Translations under genes and position numbers: made by a program
The notes under the pieces: model-generated
Told to the model about the DNA's origin: nothing
Databases searched by the model: none
Seen by the model: the letters and a program-made list of their open reading frames with translations, nothing else
In this document: piece by piece, positions 50,695 to 60,831 of the stretch
Layout: every line of letters starts with the position of its first letter
Position numbering within the stretch: position 1 is the first letter of the stretch
Source: a virus
Length of the DNA stretch: 64,000 nucleotides
Strand: one strand, 5' to 3'
IMG/VR virus record: IMGVR_UViG_3300035681_000002
Location: 62,001 to 126,000 of that record

Positions 50695-53600
50695 ATGCTT
50701 CCACTTTCGTCTAATTTGTTTGATACTGCTAACATCTCGTTGCTAGGCGGGGTGCCACAACAGGCACAGCTTCTACAAACAATGCAGCCTGCAGCTCCAT
50801 TGCCTAGTTTTCATGAATTTCACGACACCAAAAAAGTCAAATCTATTATTTATGACAGAGTGTTGCAAGCAGCACAGCAAGTACAACCTATATCTAATGA
50901 CCGACATACGCTTAGTTTAACTGGAGTAAACTATCGTGATGGGGATACCGCCAGCAAGCAGGAGCAGAAAGCTGCTATTCTTAATGGTAGGTCTCAAGGT
51001 CGTAGGTTAGAAGGAACTTGGGAGTTAATGGATAATGCAACACAGCAAGTGATAGCCTCCAAGAAATCAGTTCTTGCCACTGTCCCACACTTAACGGAGC
51101 GTGGTACCTTTATTAACAATGGCACTGAGTACATTTTAAGAAATCAACAGCGGTTACTGCCCGGAGTTTACACCCGCACACGGAACAATGGTGAAATTGA
51201 ATCCCATGTTAATGTGATGCCTGGAAAAGGCGTATCACAGCGTTATTTCTTAGACCCTGAGAAAGGCAAATTTAAGCTTAAGGTTGGGCAAGCTTCAGTT
51301 GGATTAACTCCTTTGTTAAAAGCTATGGGAGTTACCTCGGAGCAGGCGCAGGAAGCTTGGGGTAAAGATCTATTCGCTTCTAATTACAATTCGGATGATG
51401 CATCTGAGTATACAAGACTTAAAGGCATGTTTCTTTCTTCTAAAGAACTAGCTGAACCAGAAGAAAAACAAAAACAAGCATTGCTTGCTAAGTTTTCTAA
51501 GATGGAAATGGATCCCGAGGTAAATCGTCGCACGCTGGGAAACCCACATTCAGGTGTCACACTAGACACATTGATGGACATTACCAAAAAGCTGATAAAG
51601 GTTAATAGAAAGGAAGCGGATCCGGATGATAGAGATGCACTGCATTTTCAGCAGTTTGTAGGTCCAGAAGATTTGTTTTCAGAGCGTATTGCACGAGATA
51701 AAGGCGGGGTTCGCCGTAACCTACTGTGGAAGATGTCAGGCAAAGGTAATTTGGATTCGATGCCGTCTTCAGCATTAGAAAAACAGTTAAAAAGTGCTTT
51801 GCTCGGTAGCGGGCTAGGGCAAGCGATTGAAGAAATTAATCCTACAGACATTTATGAAAAGACAATGTCTGTTACTCGAGTGGGTGAGGGTGGTATTGGT
51901 TCTATGGATGCAATTCCCATGGAATCCAGAAATGTACAGTCAAGCATGTTGGGTTATGTGGATCCTGTGCGTACTCCCGAGTCGGGTCGTGTAGGGGTGG
52001 ACACATATCTAGCTAGGGGATCTCGTAAAGGAAGCGATGGTAAGCTCTATGCTCAGTTTAAGGATCTGCGTAGCGGGGAAATGACTTTTAAAACTCCTCA
52101 AGATGTAGCAGACTTAACCGTTGGTTTTCCCGGAAGCCAAGATGGTGAAGATGCCCGTGTAGTGGCGATGCGTGGCGGTAAGATGTTACATGTACCTAAA
52201 TCAAGCATTGATTTAGAGCTTCCTGACATGGAAGAAGCATTTAATCCTCTTTCTAATGTCATCCCCATGAAGAGTCAGGTAAAAGGTCAGCGATTAGTGA
52301 TGGCATCTCGTATGACCACACAAGCATTACCTTTAGCTTCTCCTGAAGCTCCTTTGGTACAGTCTGCAGTTCCGCACACAGGCGGTAAACAAAGTTATGA
52401 AGAGCTATACTCATCTGGGATGGGAGCTTTAAGGGCAACACAAGGAGGTACAGTTACCTCGGTGACGGATGAAGAGATTAAAGTGCGTAATGCAGACGGA
52501 ACAGAAGAAACGCACGAACTTTATCATAATTTTCCTTTCAATCGTAAAACCTTTTTTCATCAAACTGCCGCAGTTAAACCCGGTGACACATTTAGACCAA
52601 ATCAGTTATTAGCTAGCTCTAACTTCACGGACAGTACTGGAACAATGGCTTTAGGCCGAAATGCTCGCACTGCCTATATCCCATGGCAGGGTAAAAACTT
52701 TGAAGATGCGGTTGTTATCTCAGAAAGCTTTGCAAAGAAGACAGCTTCTTCCCATATGTACCAGCATGAGTTGGAAGTGGATGACAAAACACAAGTCGGT
52801 AAAAGACAATTTATTCAAGCATTTCCAGCTACCTTTAAAAAAGACATATTAGCGAACATAGACGATCAAGGAGTGGTCAAGCCTGGTACAGTAGTTAACT
52901 TTGGAGATCCTTTGGTATTGGGGATCACACAAAAGGAAAATGTATACAACAAAGTGCATAAGAAGGGTCAATCTGGATTCAACGACGCAGCAGTACTTTG
53001 GCAGCATCACGATAGTGGTGTTGTTACTGATGTGGTAATGGGTAAGAAAGGTCCAGTCGTTGTAGTTAAGGCAGAATCGCCAACGCAGGTTGGAGATAAG
53101 CTGTCGGGTCGTTATGGGGATAAAGGTGTTATTGCTGACATCATCCCAGATAGCGAAATGCCCCATGATTCAAATAAACAACCTTTTGAAGTGCTTCTTA
53201 ATCCTCTTGGGATTATTAGCCGAACCAACCCAGCTCAAATGTCTGAATTGTTTCTAGGTAAAATAGCAGCTAAGCGTGGCATGCCTATTAAGGTGGATGA
53301 TTTTGACACTAAAAAAGATATGACTCAATGGGTTATGCAAGAATTAGCTAAGGAAGGTTTGTCGGACTTAGAAGACATTATAGACCCATCTAAAGATCAA
53401 AAAATTAAAAATGTGGCAACGGGTAATCGTTTCTTCATGAAACTGCATCACACCTCTGAGTCTAAAGGACAAGGTAGAAGTGGTGGAGCTTACACGATGG
53501 AAGATGCACCGGCTAAAGGTGGTGTTGAAGGTTCTAAGCGTATTGGGCTAATGGATGCCAACGCATTACTTTCTCACGGAGCTACGGACACACTGCAGGA

Positions 53601-55161
53601 CATTTTTACAATTCGTAGGCAGAAGAATGATGATTATTGGATGCAGTACATGTCTGGGTATAACCCTAAGGTTACTAAAGTTCCTTTTGCTTATCAGAAG
53701 TTTGTAGCCCAGCTGCAATCTGCTGGAGTTAATGTGGTTAAGCAAGGAACGCAGACTCAAATCATGGCATTGACGGACAAGGACATTGACAACTTAGCTG
53801 GGGATCGTGAGCTTAGCAGCGCAGACGGAGTAGAATGGGGAAATCAGCTTAAAGAGATTAATGGTGGCTTATTTGACAAGGCTAAAACTGGTGGACACGG
53901 GGGCACTCGTTGGTCGTTTATGCGTTTGCACGAACCTTTACCTAACCCAGTAATGGAAGAACCTATTCGTCATATGCTTGGGCTAACACAGAAAAAGTTT
54001 GAAGGCATTGTGGCAGGTACAGAATTTTTAGAGAAATATGGCACCGGTACGAAAGCTTTACAAAAGGCATTAGAGAATCTTAATCCAGAAGCAGAAATCC
54101 CTAAAGCTCGAGCTATGATAGCCGCAGGGCGAGGGGCGCAACGAGATGCCGCAATTCGTAAGCTTAGCTATTTTAAATCTGCACATAAACTAGGGCTGAA
54201 GCCTGCGGACTACATGCTGACCAAAGTGCCAGTTCTTCCTCCAATGTTTCGTCCAGTTAGCTTGATGAGCAATGGCATGCCATTGGTTAACGACGCTAAT
54301 CACCTTTATAAAGAACTGTTTGAGGCTAATCAGAATTTTAGCAAAATGCAGCAAGAAGTAGGGGAAGAAGCTTCGGGATCGGAGCGTCTTTCTACCTATC
54401 AAGCATTTAAAGCGGTGACTGGGTTAGGTGATCCTATTAGTGCAAAAAGCCAAGAGAAGAATGTTCGTGGGGCTTTAAAAAATGTGTTTGGTGCAAGCCC
54501 TAAGTTCGGGGTTGTACAACGCAAACTGATTTCGTCTACGGTAGACAATGTAGGTCGAGCGGTAATTACTCCAAATCCGGAATTGGACATGGACTCGGTA
54601 GGGCTGCCCGAAGATAAAGCATTTAAGGTCTATGAGAAATTTGTTACTAGAAGATTGGTGCGACAAGGCATGTCGATGCTGCAGGCTCGTACTCAATTAG
54701 AAGATAAGACTCCGGTAGCACGCAAATTCTTGCTTGAAGAGATGGAGCATCGTCCTGTATATATTAGTCGTGCTCCTGTTTTGCATAAGTTTGGGATTAT
54801 GGCGATGAGGCCAAGATTGACTAAAGGGAATACCCTACAAGTAAGTCCTTTGATCGTGAAGGGATTTGGTGCTGACTTTGATGGCGACACCATGAACTAT
54901 CATGTGCCAAGTACGGAAAAAGCTAGGCAAGAAGCATTTGACCGCTTATTGCCAAGTCGTAATCTTTTTAGTGTGGGTGATATGAAGTCTGTAATGCATG
55001 CCCCTGCTAATGAGTACATTGGTGGTTTATTTATGGGTACAGATCCTTCTCGTAAATCTGATCGACCATTAAGGATTTTCCAGAATATACAGGATGTAAG
55101 ACGAGCGCATGCACGTGGAGATATTTCGATCAACGATCCCGTACGAATTTTAAATGGTTAG
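50695..55161 (+). CDS. Phage RNA polymerase: beta fused to the N-terminal half of beta'
   Basis: The 1488-aa protein carries beta landmarks first: GKNFEDAVVISE (about 662, as in bacterial YNFEDA), GDKLSGRYGDKGVI (about 800, GDKMAGRHGNKG) and LLNPLGIISRTNPAQMSEL (about 835). It then shows beta' landmarks: TKVPVLPPMFRPV (about 1178), ISRAPVLHKFGIMAMRP and GADFDGDTMNYHVP (about 1392), which keeps the three catalytic aspartates. The remaining beta' half lies in another gene. It lacks alpha and any sigma, as in phiKZ-type enzymes. The fusion has the same break as cyanobacterial RpoC1/RpoC2. ATG is in a weak ribosome context. Confidence 0.9.
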   Translation: MLPLSSNLFDTANISLLGGVPQQAQLLQTMQPAAPLPSFHEFHDTKKVKSIIYDRVLQAAQQVQPISNDRHTLSLTGVNYRDGDTASKQEQKAAILNGRSQGRRLEGTWELMDNATQQVIASKKSVLATVPHLTERGTFINNGTEYILRNQQRLLPGVYTRTRNNGEIESHVNVMPGKGVSQRYFLDPEKGKFKLKVGQASVGLTPLLKAMGVTSEQAQEAWGKDLFASNYNSDDASEYTRLKGMFLSSKELAEPEEKQKQALLAKFSKMEMDPEVNRRTLGNPHSGVTLDTLMDITKKLIKVNRKEADPDDRDALHFQQFVGPEDLFSERIARDKGGVRRNLLWKMSGKGNLDSMPSSALEKQLKSALLGSGLGQAIEEINPTDIYEKTMSVTRVGEGGIGSMDAIPMESRNVQSSMLGYVDPVRTPESGRVGVDTYLARGSRKGSDGKLYAQFKDLRSGEMTFKTPQDVADLTVGFPGSQDGEDARVVAMRGGKMLHVPKSSIDLELPDMEEAFNPLSNVIPMKSQVKGQRLVMASRMTTQALPLASPEAPLVQSAVPHTGGKQSYEELYSSGMGALRATQGGTVTSVTDEEIKVRNADGTEETHELYHNFPFNRKTFFHQTAAVKPGDTFRPNQLLASSNFTDSTGTMALGRNARTAYIPWQGKNFEDAVVISESFAKKTASSHMYQHELEVDDKTQVGKRQFIQAFPATFKKDILANIDDQGVVKPGTVVNFGDPLVLGITQKENVYNKVHKKGQSGFNDAAVLWQHHDSGVVTDVVMGKKGPVVVVKAESPTQVGDKLSGRYGDKGVIADIIPDSEMPHDSNKQPFEVLLNPLGIISRTNPAQMSELFLGKIAAKRGMPIKVDDFDTKKDMTQWVMQELAKEGLSDLEDIIDPSKDQKIKNVATGNRFFMKLHHTSESKGQGRSGGAYTMEDAPAKGGVEGSKRIGLMDANALLSHGATDTLQDIFTIRRQKNDDYWMQYMSGYNPKVTKVPFAYQKFVAQLQSAGVNVVKQGTQTQIMALTDKDIDNLAGDRELSSADGVEWGNQLKEINGGLFDKAKTGGHGGTRWSFMRLHEPLPNPVMEEPIRHMLGLTQKKFEGIVAGTEFLEKYGTGTKALQKALENLNPEAEIPKARAMIAAGRGAQRDAAIRKLSYFKSAHKLGLKPADYMLTKVPVLPPMFRPVSLMSNGMPLVNDANHLYKELFEANQNFSKMQQEVGEEASGSERLSTYQAFKAVTGLGDPISAKSQEKNVRGALKNVFGASPKFGVVQRKLISSTVDNVGRAVITPNPELDMDSVGLPEDKAFKVYEKFVTRRLVRQGMSMLQARTQLEDKTPVARKFLLEEMEHRPVYISRAPVLHKFGIMAMRPRLTKGNTLQVSPLIVKGFGADFDGDTMNYHVPSTEKARQEAFDRLLPSRNLFSVGDMKSVMHAPANEYIGGLFMGTDPSRKSDRPLRIFQNIQDVRRAHARGDISINDPVRILNG
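54573..54585. promoter_or_regulatory. Dispersed quasi-palindrome, coding copy
   Basis: AAATCCGGAATTG in the polymerase gene, read as Asn-Pro-Glu-Leu, a different frame from the copies at 25410 and 29158. Confidence 0.4.
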
Positions 55162-55233
55162 GCAATATATCTCTATCCTAGATTTTGATTAGAACTTAGA
55201 ATCATAAGATGAGATCACACAAGGAGTATGTTT

Positions 55234-55962
55234 ATGGCAGTTAATTTGGAATTGTTAAAGATGGCCCGACAACATGTAGGAAAACGACACCTATCTAAAT
55301 ATGCATTTGTTGCGGCAGGCGATCCTGCTATGGGGGCTCCTATGCCTTCTGGCGGTGCTCCTCCTATGGATCCTTCTATGGGCGGTGGTGCTCCACCTCC
55401 TGACCCTTCAATGGGCGGTGCTCCTCCTATGGATCCTTCTATGGGCGGTGGTGCCCCACCTCCTCCTATGGATCCTTCTATGGGTGGCGGTGCTCCACCT
55501 CCTCCCCCTATGGACCCCATGGCAGCAATAATGCCGATGGTTCAACAGGCAGTGCAACAAGCAATGTCAGCTAATGGTGGCGGGCAACCACAAGGCGCAG
55601 GCCCCGGTCTTAAACCTAAAATTGACATCAATGTCGAAATCGTACAGATTAAGAAAATGCTTGCTAAGATTATTGATGCACTTGGCATCCATGTACCTGT
55701 GTCTGATATGGTGGTAACACCTGAAGACTTAAACCAGATTGCACAAGGTGGGCCAGGATTAGCGGCAGCTACTCCCGATGGTAAGTCGGGTGGTGGTCTT
55801 GGGCAGATTCAACCTATTGCTCCTATGAAGTCAGCGGAGGCGTGGGAAAGTGGTACAGCTTTCAGCTTGCCTGCGGATTATTACCCTCAACATACTTCTG
55901 TTAAAAGTGGCAGTGTAGCAGCGTTGGCTACTGCACTTTTAATGCGTAATAATAACAAGTAA
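55234..55962 (+). CDS. Pro/Gly/Met-repeat protein, 242 aa
   Basis: The start at 55234 has AAGGAG 7 nt upstream; the ATG at 55228 is too close. LSKYAFVAAGDPA at the N terminus has the shared Lys-x-Ala pattern. Residues about 40-100 are a tandem repeat (GGAPPMDPSMG units), then a Gln/Met-rich helix and a folded centre (IDINVEIVQIKKMLAKIIDALG). The gene sits between the two polymerase genes. It may be a virion scaffold or linker; unrelated to the polymerase fold. Confidence 0.7.
   Translation: MAVNLELLKMARQHVGKRHLSKYAFVAAGDPAMGAPMPSGGAPPMDPSMGGGAPPPDPSMGGAPPMDPSMGGGAPPPPMDPSMGGGAPPPPPMDPMAAIMPMVQQAVQQAMSANGGGQPQGAGPGLKPKIDINVEIVQIKKMLAKIIDALGIHVPVSDMVVTPEDLNQIAQGGPGLAAATPDGKSGGGLGQIQPIAPMKSAEAWESGTAFSLPADYYPQHTSVKSGSVAALATALLMRNNNK
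55346..55513 (+). repeat. In-frame tandem repeats of about 30-39 bp
   Basis: Units of the type GGTGCTCCTCCTATGG encode GGAPPMDPSMG with small changes. They make this segment prone to length variation. Confidence 0.7.
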
Positions 55963-55974
55963 GGGATTTATTAT

Positions 55975-56199
55975 ATGTTTATCGTGGAGGTACTTGAAAG
56001 TATTGGTAAACCTCCACTTAGGATACCTGCTTCTCAGGTTGTAGTGCGTATGCTAGATGGTACTCCAGTTAGCGTAGCTGCACTTTTTGGTGGTTCTTCC
56101 AGCGTTATGGTGTCTCATTGTGAAGATGCCAGTTTCAATGATAATTTGCGTAAACTAGGTATTAACGAAACCGTTATTTCTACTAAGATACAGGTGTAA
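55975..56199 (+). CDS. Hypothetical small protein, 74 aa
   Basis: AAGGGA precedes the ATG. It is beta-rich (VVVRMLDGTPVSVAAL, SVMVSHCEDASF), probably a small folded domain. No family recognised. One nucleotide separates it from the next gene. Confidence 0.7.
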   Translation: MFIVEVLESIGKPPLRIPASQVVVRMLDGTPVSVAALFGGSSSVMVSHCEDASFNDNLRKLGINETVISTKIQV

Positions 56200-56200
56200 T

Positions 56201-56770
56201 ATGGACGATTCTTTACGATCTTCTGACTGCTACTATCGAGACCGAAAACCAGAGGTTAGCCTTACAGCTATCCCTGCTCCTACTTATCAACAATCTTCTA
56301 ACTTAAACTCTTCTAATAATAAGTATTATGCCGAGATGTCACTACCTATATTAGAAGATGCCCCTCTTATTGCTAAACTTCAACTTCCTCCAAAAAAAGA
56401 AGTAGAGTTAGAAATACTTGATAATTGCTATGGGCTCGCAGCCATACAAGCTGAATTTGAAAACGGAGCCACGCTTATCACAGTGAAGGCCACTGAATAT
56501 ATAATTACACAGCTGCAAATCGTTGTAGACATGTCGGTTGGACGGGGAGAATTAACCCGTGATCAGGCAGACTCCATATCTTTTTCTATACTAGCTCCTG
56601 AAGCTATTAAAGAAGAAGTAGTCAAAGTTGTTGAGAGTATGCCAGAGGCGGCTGCTATTATACAAGATGAACCTAAGCCATCTCGTAAGAAAGCAAAGCG
56701 TGGCAAGAGTGAAGAAATTACTCTTAAAGATATCGAAGCCGCCTTTGGTGGTGACGATAGTGACGACTAA
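56201..56770 (+). CDS. Hypothetical protein with disordered N terminus and basic-acidic tail
   Basis: The start lies 1 nt after the previous stop, with AGGTG inside that gene. The first 50 residues are polar (Ser/Asn/Tyr), the centre folds into helices and strands, and the C terminus is basic (PSRKKAKRGK) then acidic (GGDDSDD). It precedes the beta'C gene and could be an accessory of the polymerase, but that is only positional. Confidence 0.7.
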   Translation: MDDSLRSSDCYYRDRKPEVSLTAIPAPTYQQSSNLNSSNNKYYAEMSLPILEDAPLIAKLQLPPKKEVELEILDNCYGLAAIQAEFENGATLITVKATEYIITQLQIVVDMSVGRGELTRDQADSISFSILAPEAIKEEVVKVVESMPEAAAIIQDEPKPSRKKAKRGKSEEITLKDIEAAFGGDDSDD

Positions 56771-56782
56771 AATCCAGATTTT
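56769..56782. promoter_or_regulatory. Dispersed quasi-palindrome, intergenic copy
   Basis: AAAATCCAGATTTT, identical to the copy at 3007, overlaps the stop codon and lies 29 nt before the beta'C ATG. Confidence 0.5.
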
Positions 56783-56811
56783 AAATAATTTGCACACGCT
56801 GAGAACTATCC

Positions 56812-59800
56812 ATGTTGAATACGACCGTTGGACAACTGTTAATTAATGATGTCCTTCCGGAAGAGTTGAGAGACTCTCATCGTGTGCTAGATAAAAAAGG
56901 GCTGCAATCTTTATTACAGCAAGTGGCACAACAACACCCAGAGCGTTATAAAGACATTTCTTTTAAGCTAAGTGGTCTTGGCCAAAGCATGGCTCAAGAG
57001 CAGGGTGGCATGTCTTTTGGTCTTCGCCATTTGCAAGTAAGCAAAGCGGCATTAGCTTCTCGCCAGAAAGTTAGAGCAACACTTACCAACATTCTATCTG
57101 ACGAATCTTTGACAGATCAGCAGCGAAATGAGCAGATTATTCGTGCCGTTGGTAAAGAAAGTCCAGAACAACAAAAACAAGTACTTGCAGAGGCATTGCT
57201 AAATAAGAATCCGCTTGGGATGCAGGTAATGTCAGGTACGCGCGGTAAGTCTATGAATTTAACTAGTTTGTTAGGTTCAGACATGCTGTATTCGGATCAG
57301 CGGGATGATGTGATTCCAATCCCTGTACTGCGTAGCTACAGCGAAGGGTTGTCCCCTGCCGAGTATTGGGCCGGAACCTATGGGGCACGTAAAGGTATTA
57401 TGGCAACTAAGTTTGCCACACAAGATGCCGGATTTTTTAACAAACAACTTAATCAAACTAGCCATAGATTAGTGGTAACCGGAGAAGATGCCGAAGAGGC
57501 AGAAGATGCACCTATTCGAGGATTGGTAGTAGACACTGATGACGCAGATAACGAAGGAGCACTGCTAGCTCGGGCTGTTGGCCCTTATGCTCGAAACACT
57601 CCCCTTACTCCGAAAATACTGAATCATTTAAAACGGCTTGGCACATCTAAAATCTTAGTACGATCTGCCCTCGTAGGTGGATCTCCCGATGGTGGTGTTT
57701 ATTCTAGGGATGTAGGTATTCGGGAAACTGGAAAGCTTCCAGGGCTTGGCGAGCAAGTTGGGTTACAGGCTGCACATGCTTTAAGTGAACCGATTAGCCA
57801 AGGTCAGCTATCTGCAAAACATTCGGGTGGAGTGGCAGGTCAAGAAAAAGCTGTCAGCGGTTTCCAGTATTTAAACCAATTAGTGCAAGTTCCAAAGAAG
57901 ATGCAAGGCGGGGCAGCGCATGCACTAAAAGATGGAGTAGTACAGCGTATTGAGGAAGCTCCTGCGGGTGGTAGCTATGTAACCATTGGAGATAAACAAC
58001 ATTATGTAGGGGCTGGGTTTGATCTTAAAGTAAAAAAAGGAGACGAGGTAGAGGCTGGGGATGTAATTAGCTCAGGAATTCCTAACCCTGCTACTATTAC
58101 AGAGCACAAAGGGGTAGGCGAAGGAAGACGCTATTTTGTTAATGAGTTTCGTAAGGCAATGGGTGACAGCGGAATGTTCGGGCACAGACGAAACATAGAG
58201 GTATTAGCTCGAGGTCTTATTAACCATGTAAGGCTGACAGAAGAAACAGATGACCATGTACCTGACGATATTGTTCCTTACTCTACGCTTGAGCACACTT
58301 ACAAACCACGAGAAGACCACCAGCGATTAACTCCTAAGCGAGCACTAGGTCAATATCTTGAACGACCTATACTGCATTACACTATTGGTACTAAAATTCG
58401 ACCTTCTATGCTTAAGAATTTTCAAGATTTTGAAATCAATGAAATTCCAGTACACAAGAACCCTCCGCCATTTGAGCCCCACATGGTTCGTGGTTTGTAT
58501 CAAATGCAGCATGATCCTGACTGGATGACTCAAATGTATGGGTCTGGTTTAAAGAAAAGTTTCTTAGATTCTGTGACTCATGGGGCTATCAGCGAAGAAC
58601 GAGGTACAAGCTTTGTTCCTAGTTTAGCAATGGGTCTTGATTTTGGAGAAGGTAAAGACCATGCGGTAATAAAACCTAAACCTAGCTATGAGCTACCTGC
58701 AACTCCTACTCCTCCTGCATTAAAGCCTATAGCACCTAGCAACGCTCCTTTTTTTGGCGGTCGTTTTACCCCTGGCCAAACTAAGCTTGCGATGGACTCT
58801 GTTCCAGATGTTTCTAAACCACCTTCCGTTTCTAAGCCTCCTGCCGTCTCTAAACCGATACCCAATACCCCTGCTACAGAATATATGGGCGGACCAGCCC
58901 CAAGGAATGGGTCAAATTCCCCAGAACATATGGAAGGCGGGGTTGCCCCTCGTAATAATACTGAACCTCATCCTTATACCCCAGCAGCTGACCTTAGCCC
59001 AAATATCATGCCAGCTCTGCCACCTACCCCTGCACCTACTCCTGCGCCTGCACCTACTCCTGCCCCCGCCCCATCACTGTATGACACATACAAAGATACT
59101 GACGCAAAGGGCGATCAGGGCACTTCTGCTTTAGCCCCTCCGCCCGCATCTACACCTACCCCAACCTCAAATTCGGATCAATTTAATCACTTTAATTATT
59201 TGATGCAAAATAATTCTAATTTTGCAGGGCAAGCTGGGCAGATGTTAAATCAAAATCCTTTAATGGGGCTTATGATGTTAGGTGGGATGGCTGGTGGTGG
59301 TAATTTTCAACAGCTATTTAATTCGAGACCCTCACAAGGATTAGCTACAAGTAATAATAATGGGTTGTGGGGTAATATGCTTAATATGTTTGGGGGTGGT
59401 GCCCAAAACAACAGCGGACAAGGACAACAAAATTTAAACCAAAGCCCGCAATCTAATGCACCTAGCAGCAGTCCTACCCCAGCTGCAAACCAAGGTGGGA
59501 TGTGGAATAGCATGCTTAATATGTTTGGTGGCGGTTCCCAGCCTAGTGCCCCTACAGCATCTGCTCCTACAGTAGACTCGCCTACAGAGGAAAAACCAGC
59601 AGCCCGCTCGGGTCCAGATACAGGTACAGCATTTGGGTATGCTGCTCCAATTGGCTACAATGGTATAAAAAATACAATTATGGCACCTAAACCACCTGCA
59701 TTTCCTACCACTCCGCCTCCTATACCCGGAAGCCCGCCCCCCTTTCCTACAACTCCACCACCTGTGCCTGGTAGCCCCCCGCCATTGCCTAAAGGTCCAC

Positions 59801-60744
59801 CCCCATTACCTAAAGCACCTGCAGGTTATGTAGGTAAAGGATTTTCAGCACTTACTAAAGGAGTAGGAAAAGCTCTGCCATTCCTTGGTGCAGGTATGGA
59901 AGCTTATAGCGTTGGTTCAGACATAGTAGATAAAGGTTGGGATAATACAACCAATGATGCAGCACAAAACTGGAGAGACATTCTTTCGTTTAAAGATGGG
60001 CTGCATACAGCATGGCAAGCCCCTGCACAAGCTCTTAACCCAGTGGCTAATGCGCAGCTAATAGCTGGGGGTGCAACTCAGACAGCGGGGATGCTTGGGG
60101 AGCAGGCTGGGATGGCCGGTGAAGCTATTCGTGACAAAGTAACTGGAACTGATGCTCGTTCCCGTGCCTCGGTGGCAGACAAAACGCAAGTTAATGCAAT
60201 GGAAGTAGAAAAGCAAAAAGGTCTAGAAGCACAATTAGCTTTGACTAAACCGCAGAATTTAGAAGGTACTGCAGATTTAAAAGCACAAATACAAGACGCT
60301 AAAACTAGACAAGGAAATACAGCGGATGAAACAGCTAACTGGAGACTAGGCCAACAAAATTGGTTTGGTAGTGGCGGACACAAATTCCGTGATGCCATGC
60401 AAAATTCGGTTACAGCTGCGGACACAGAACTAGCAGAGTTAAAAGCTAAGGGGGAGCTAGACGCAGGGGGGCAAGCAAGGCAGGAGCAGTTATTAAATAG
60501 ACAGGCACAGCGTAAGCAGATGATGGGTACTTACGAGCGAGAGGGTGGTTCTTCAGGTAAGGGCTTGTTTAGCACGGACATGCGTAATCGAGTTAATGGG
60601 CTTAAAGAAAACATTGTGGCAGTTGAAGCACAACTTCGAGATACTTCTCTTCCGCCAGAACAAAGGGCGAAACTAGAATCCCAATTGAGAACTAACAATG
60701 AAGATCTAGCGGAGTATCGAGGATGGGCAGAAAGTTCTAAATGA
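56812..60744 (+). CDS. Phage RNA polymerase beta' C-terminal half with long extension
   Basis: Residues about 130-215 hold the bridge helix/trigger-loop region: GTRGKSMNLTSLLG, GLSPAEYWAGTYGARKG and TQDAGFFNKQL (compare SGARGS, GLxxxEYF, HGARKG). GLQAAHALSEPISQGQLSAKHSGG (about 320) matches [21 protein letters not shown]. The core ends near 620. The remaining 690 residues are not polymerase: a TKLAMDS motif (about 657), Pro/Ala/Gln/Asn-rich stretches and helical, coiled-coil-like ends. Such a tail is unusual and may link the enzyme to the virion. Confidence 0.9.
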   Translation: MLNTTVGQLLINDVLPEELRDSHRVLDKKGLQSLLQQVAQQHPERYKDISFKLSGLGQSMAQEQGGMSFGLRHLQVSKAALASRQKVRATLTNILSDESLTDQQRNEQIIRAVGKESPEQQKQVLAEALLNKNPLGMQVMSGTRGKSMNLTSLLGSDMLYSDQRDDVIPIPVLRSYSEGLSPAEYWAGTYGARKGIMATKFATQDAGFFNKQLNQTSHRLVVTGEDAEEAEDAPIRGLVVDTDDADNEGALLARAVGPYARNTPLTPKILNHLKRLGTSKILVRSALVGGSPDGGVYSRDVGIRETGKLPGLGEQVGLQAAHALSEPISQGQLSAKHSGGVAGQEKAVSGFQYLNQLVQVPKKMQGGAAHALKDGVVQRIEEAPAGGSYVTIGDKQHYVGAGFDLKVKKGDEVEAGDVISSGIPNPATITEHKGVGEGRRYFVNEFRKAMGDSGMFGHRRNIEVLARGLINHVRLTEETDDHVPDDIVPYSTLEHTYKPREDHQRLTPKRALGQYLERPILHYTIGTKIRPSMLKNFQDFEINEIPVHKNPPPFEPHMVRGLYQMQHDPDWMTQMYGSGLKKSFLDSVTHGAISEERGTSFVPSLAMGLDFGEGKDHAVIKPKPSYELPATPTPPALKPIAPSNAPFFGGRFTPGQTKLAMDSVPDVSKPPSVSKPPAVSKPIPNTPATEYMGGPAPRNGSNSPEHMEGGVAPRNNTEPHPYTPAADLSPNIMPALPPTPAPTPAPAPTPAPAPSLYDTYKDTDAKGDQGTSALAPPPASTPTPTSNSDQFNHFNYLMQNNSNFAGQAGQMLNQNPLMGLMMLGGMAGGGNFQQLFNSRPSQGLATSNNNGLWGNMLNMFGGGAQNNSGQGQQNLNQSPQSNAPSSSPTPAANQGGMWNSMLNMFGGGSQPSAPTASAPTVDSPTEEKPAARSGPDTGTAFGYAAPIGYNGIKNTIMAPKPPAFPTTPPPIPGSPPPFPTTPPPVPGSPPPLPKGPPPLPKAPAGYVGKGFSALTKGVGKALPFLGAGMEAYSVGSDIVDKGWDNTTNDAAQNWRDILSFKDGLHTAWQAPAQALNPVANAQLIAGGATQTAGMLGEQAGMAGEAIRDKVTGTDARSRASVADKTQVNAMEVEKQKGLEAQLALTKPQNLEGTADLKAQIQDAKTRQGNTADETANWRLGQQNWFGSGGHKFRDAMQNSVTAADTELAELKAKGELDAGGQARQEQLLNRQAQRKQMMGTYEREGGSSGKGLFSTDMRNRVNGLKENIVAVEAQLRDTSLPPEQRAKLESQLRTNNEDLAEYRGWAESSK

Positions 60745-60756
60745 TATTAGTTGAGT

Positions 60757-60776
60757 GCTTGTATTGCGGTACAAGC
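60757..60776 (+). terminator. Hairpin after the beta'C gene
   Basis: GCTTGTA (60757-60763) pairs with TACAAGC (60770-60776), a 7-bp stem and 6-nt loop, 12 nt after the stop. There is no good T-run, so it may be an mRNA 3' end element. Confidence 0.4.
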
Positions 60777-60831
60777 CCTTGTGTGGCTAAACTAGTCTAA
60801 TAATTTCAAGTTTTAAATTTAGGTGAATATT

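Noticed and set aside
55215-55520. 101-aa minus-strand frame with PPIEGSIGGG repeats
   Set aside because: It is the complement of the tandem repeats in the plus-strand gene at 55234 and would not be an independent protein.
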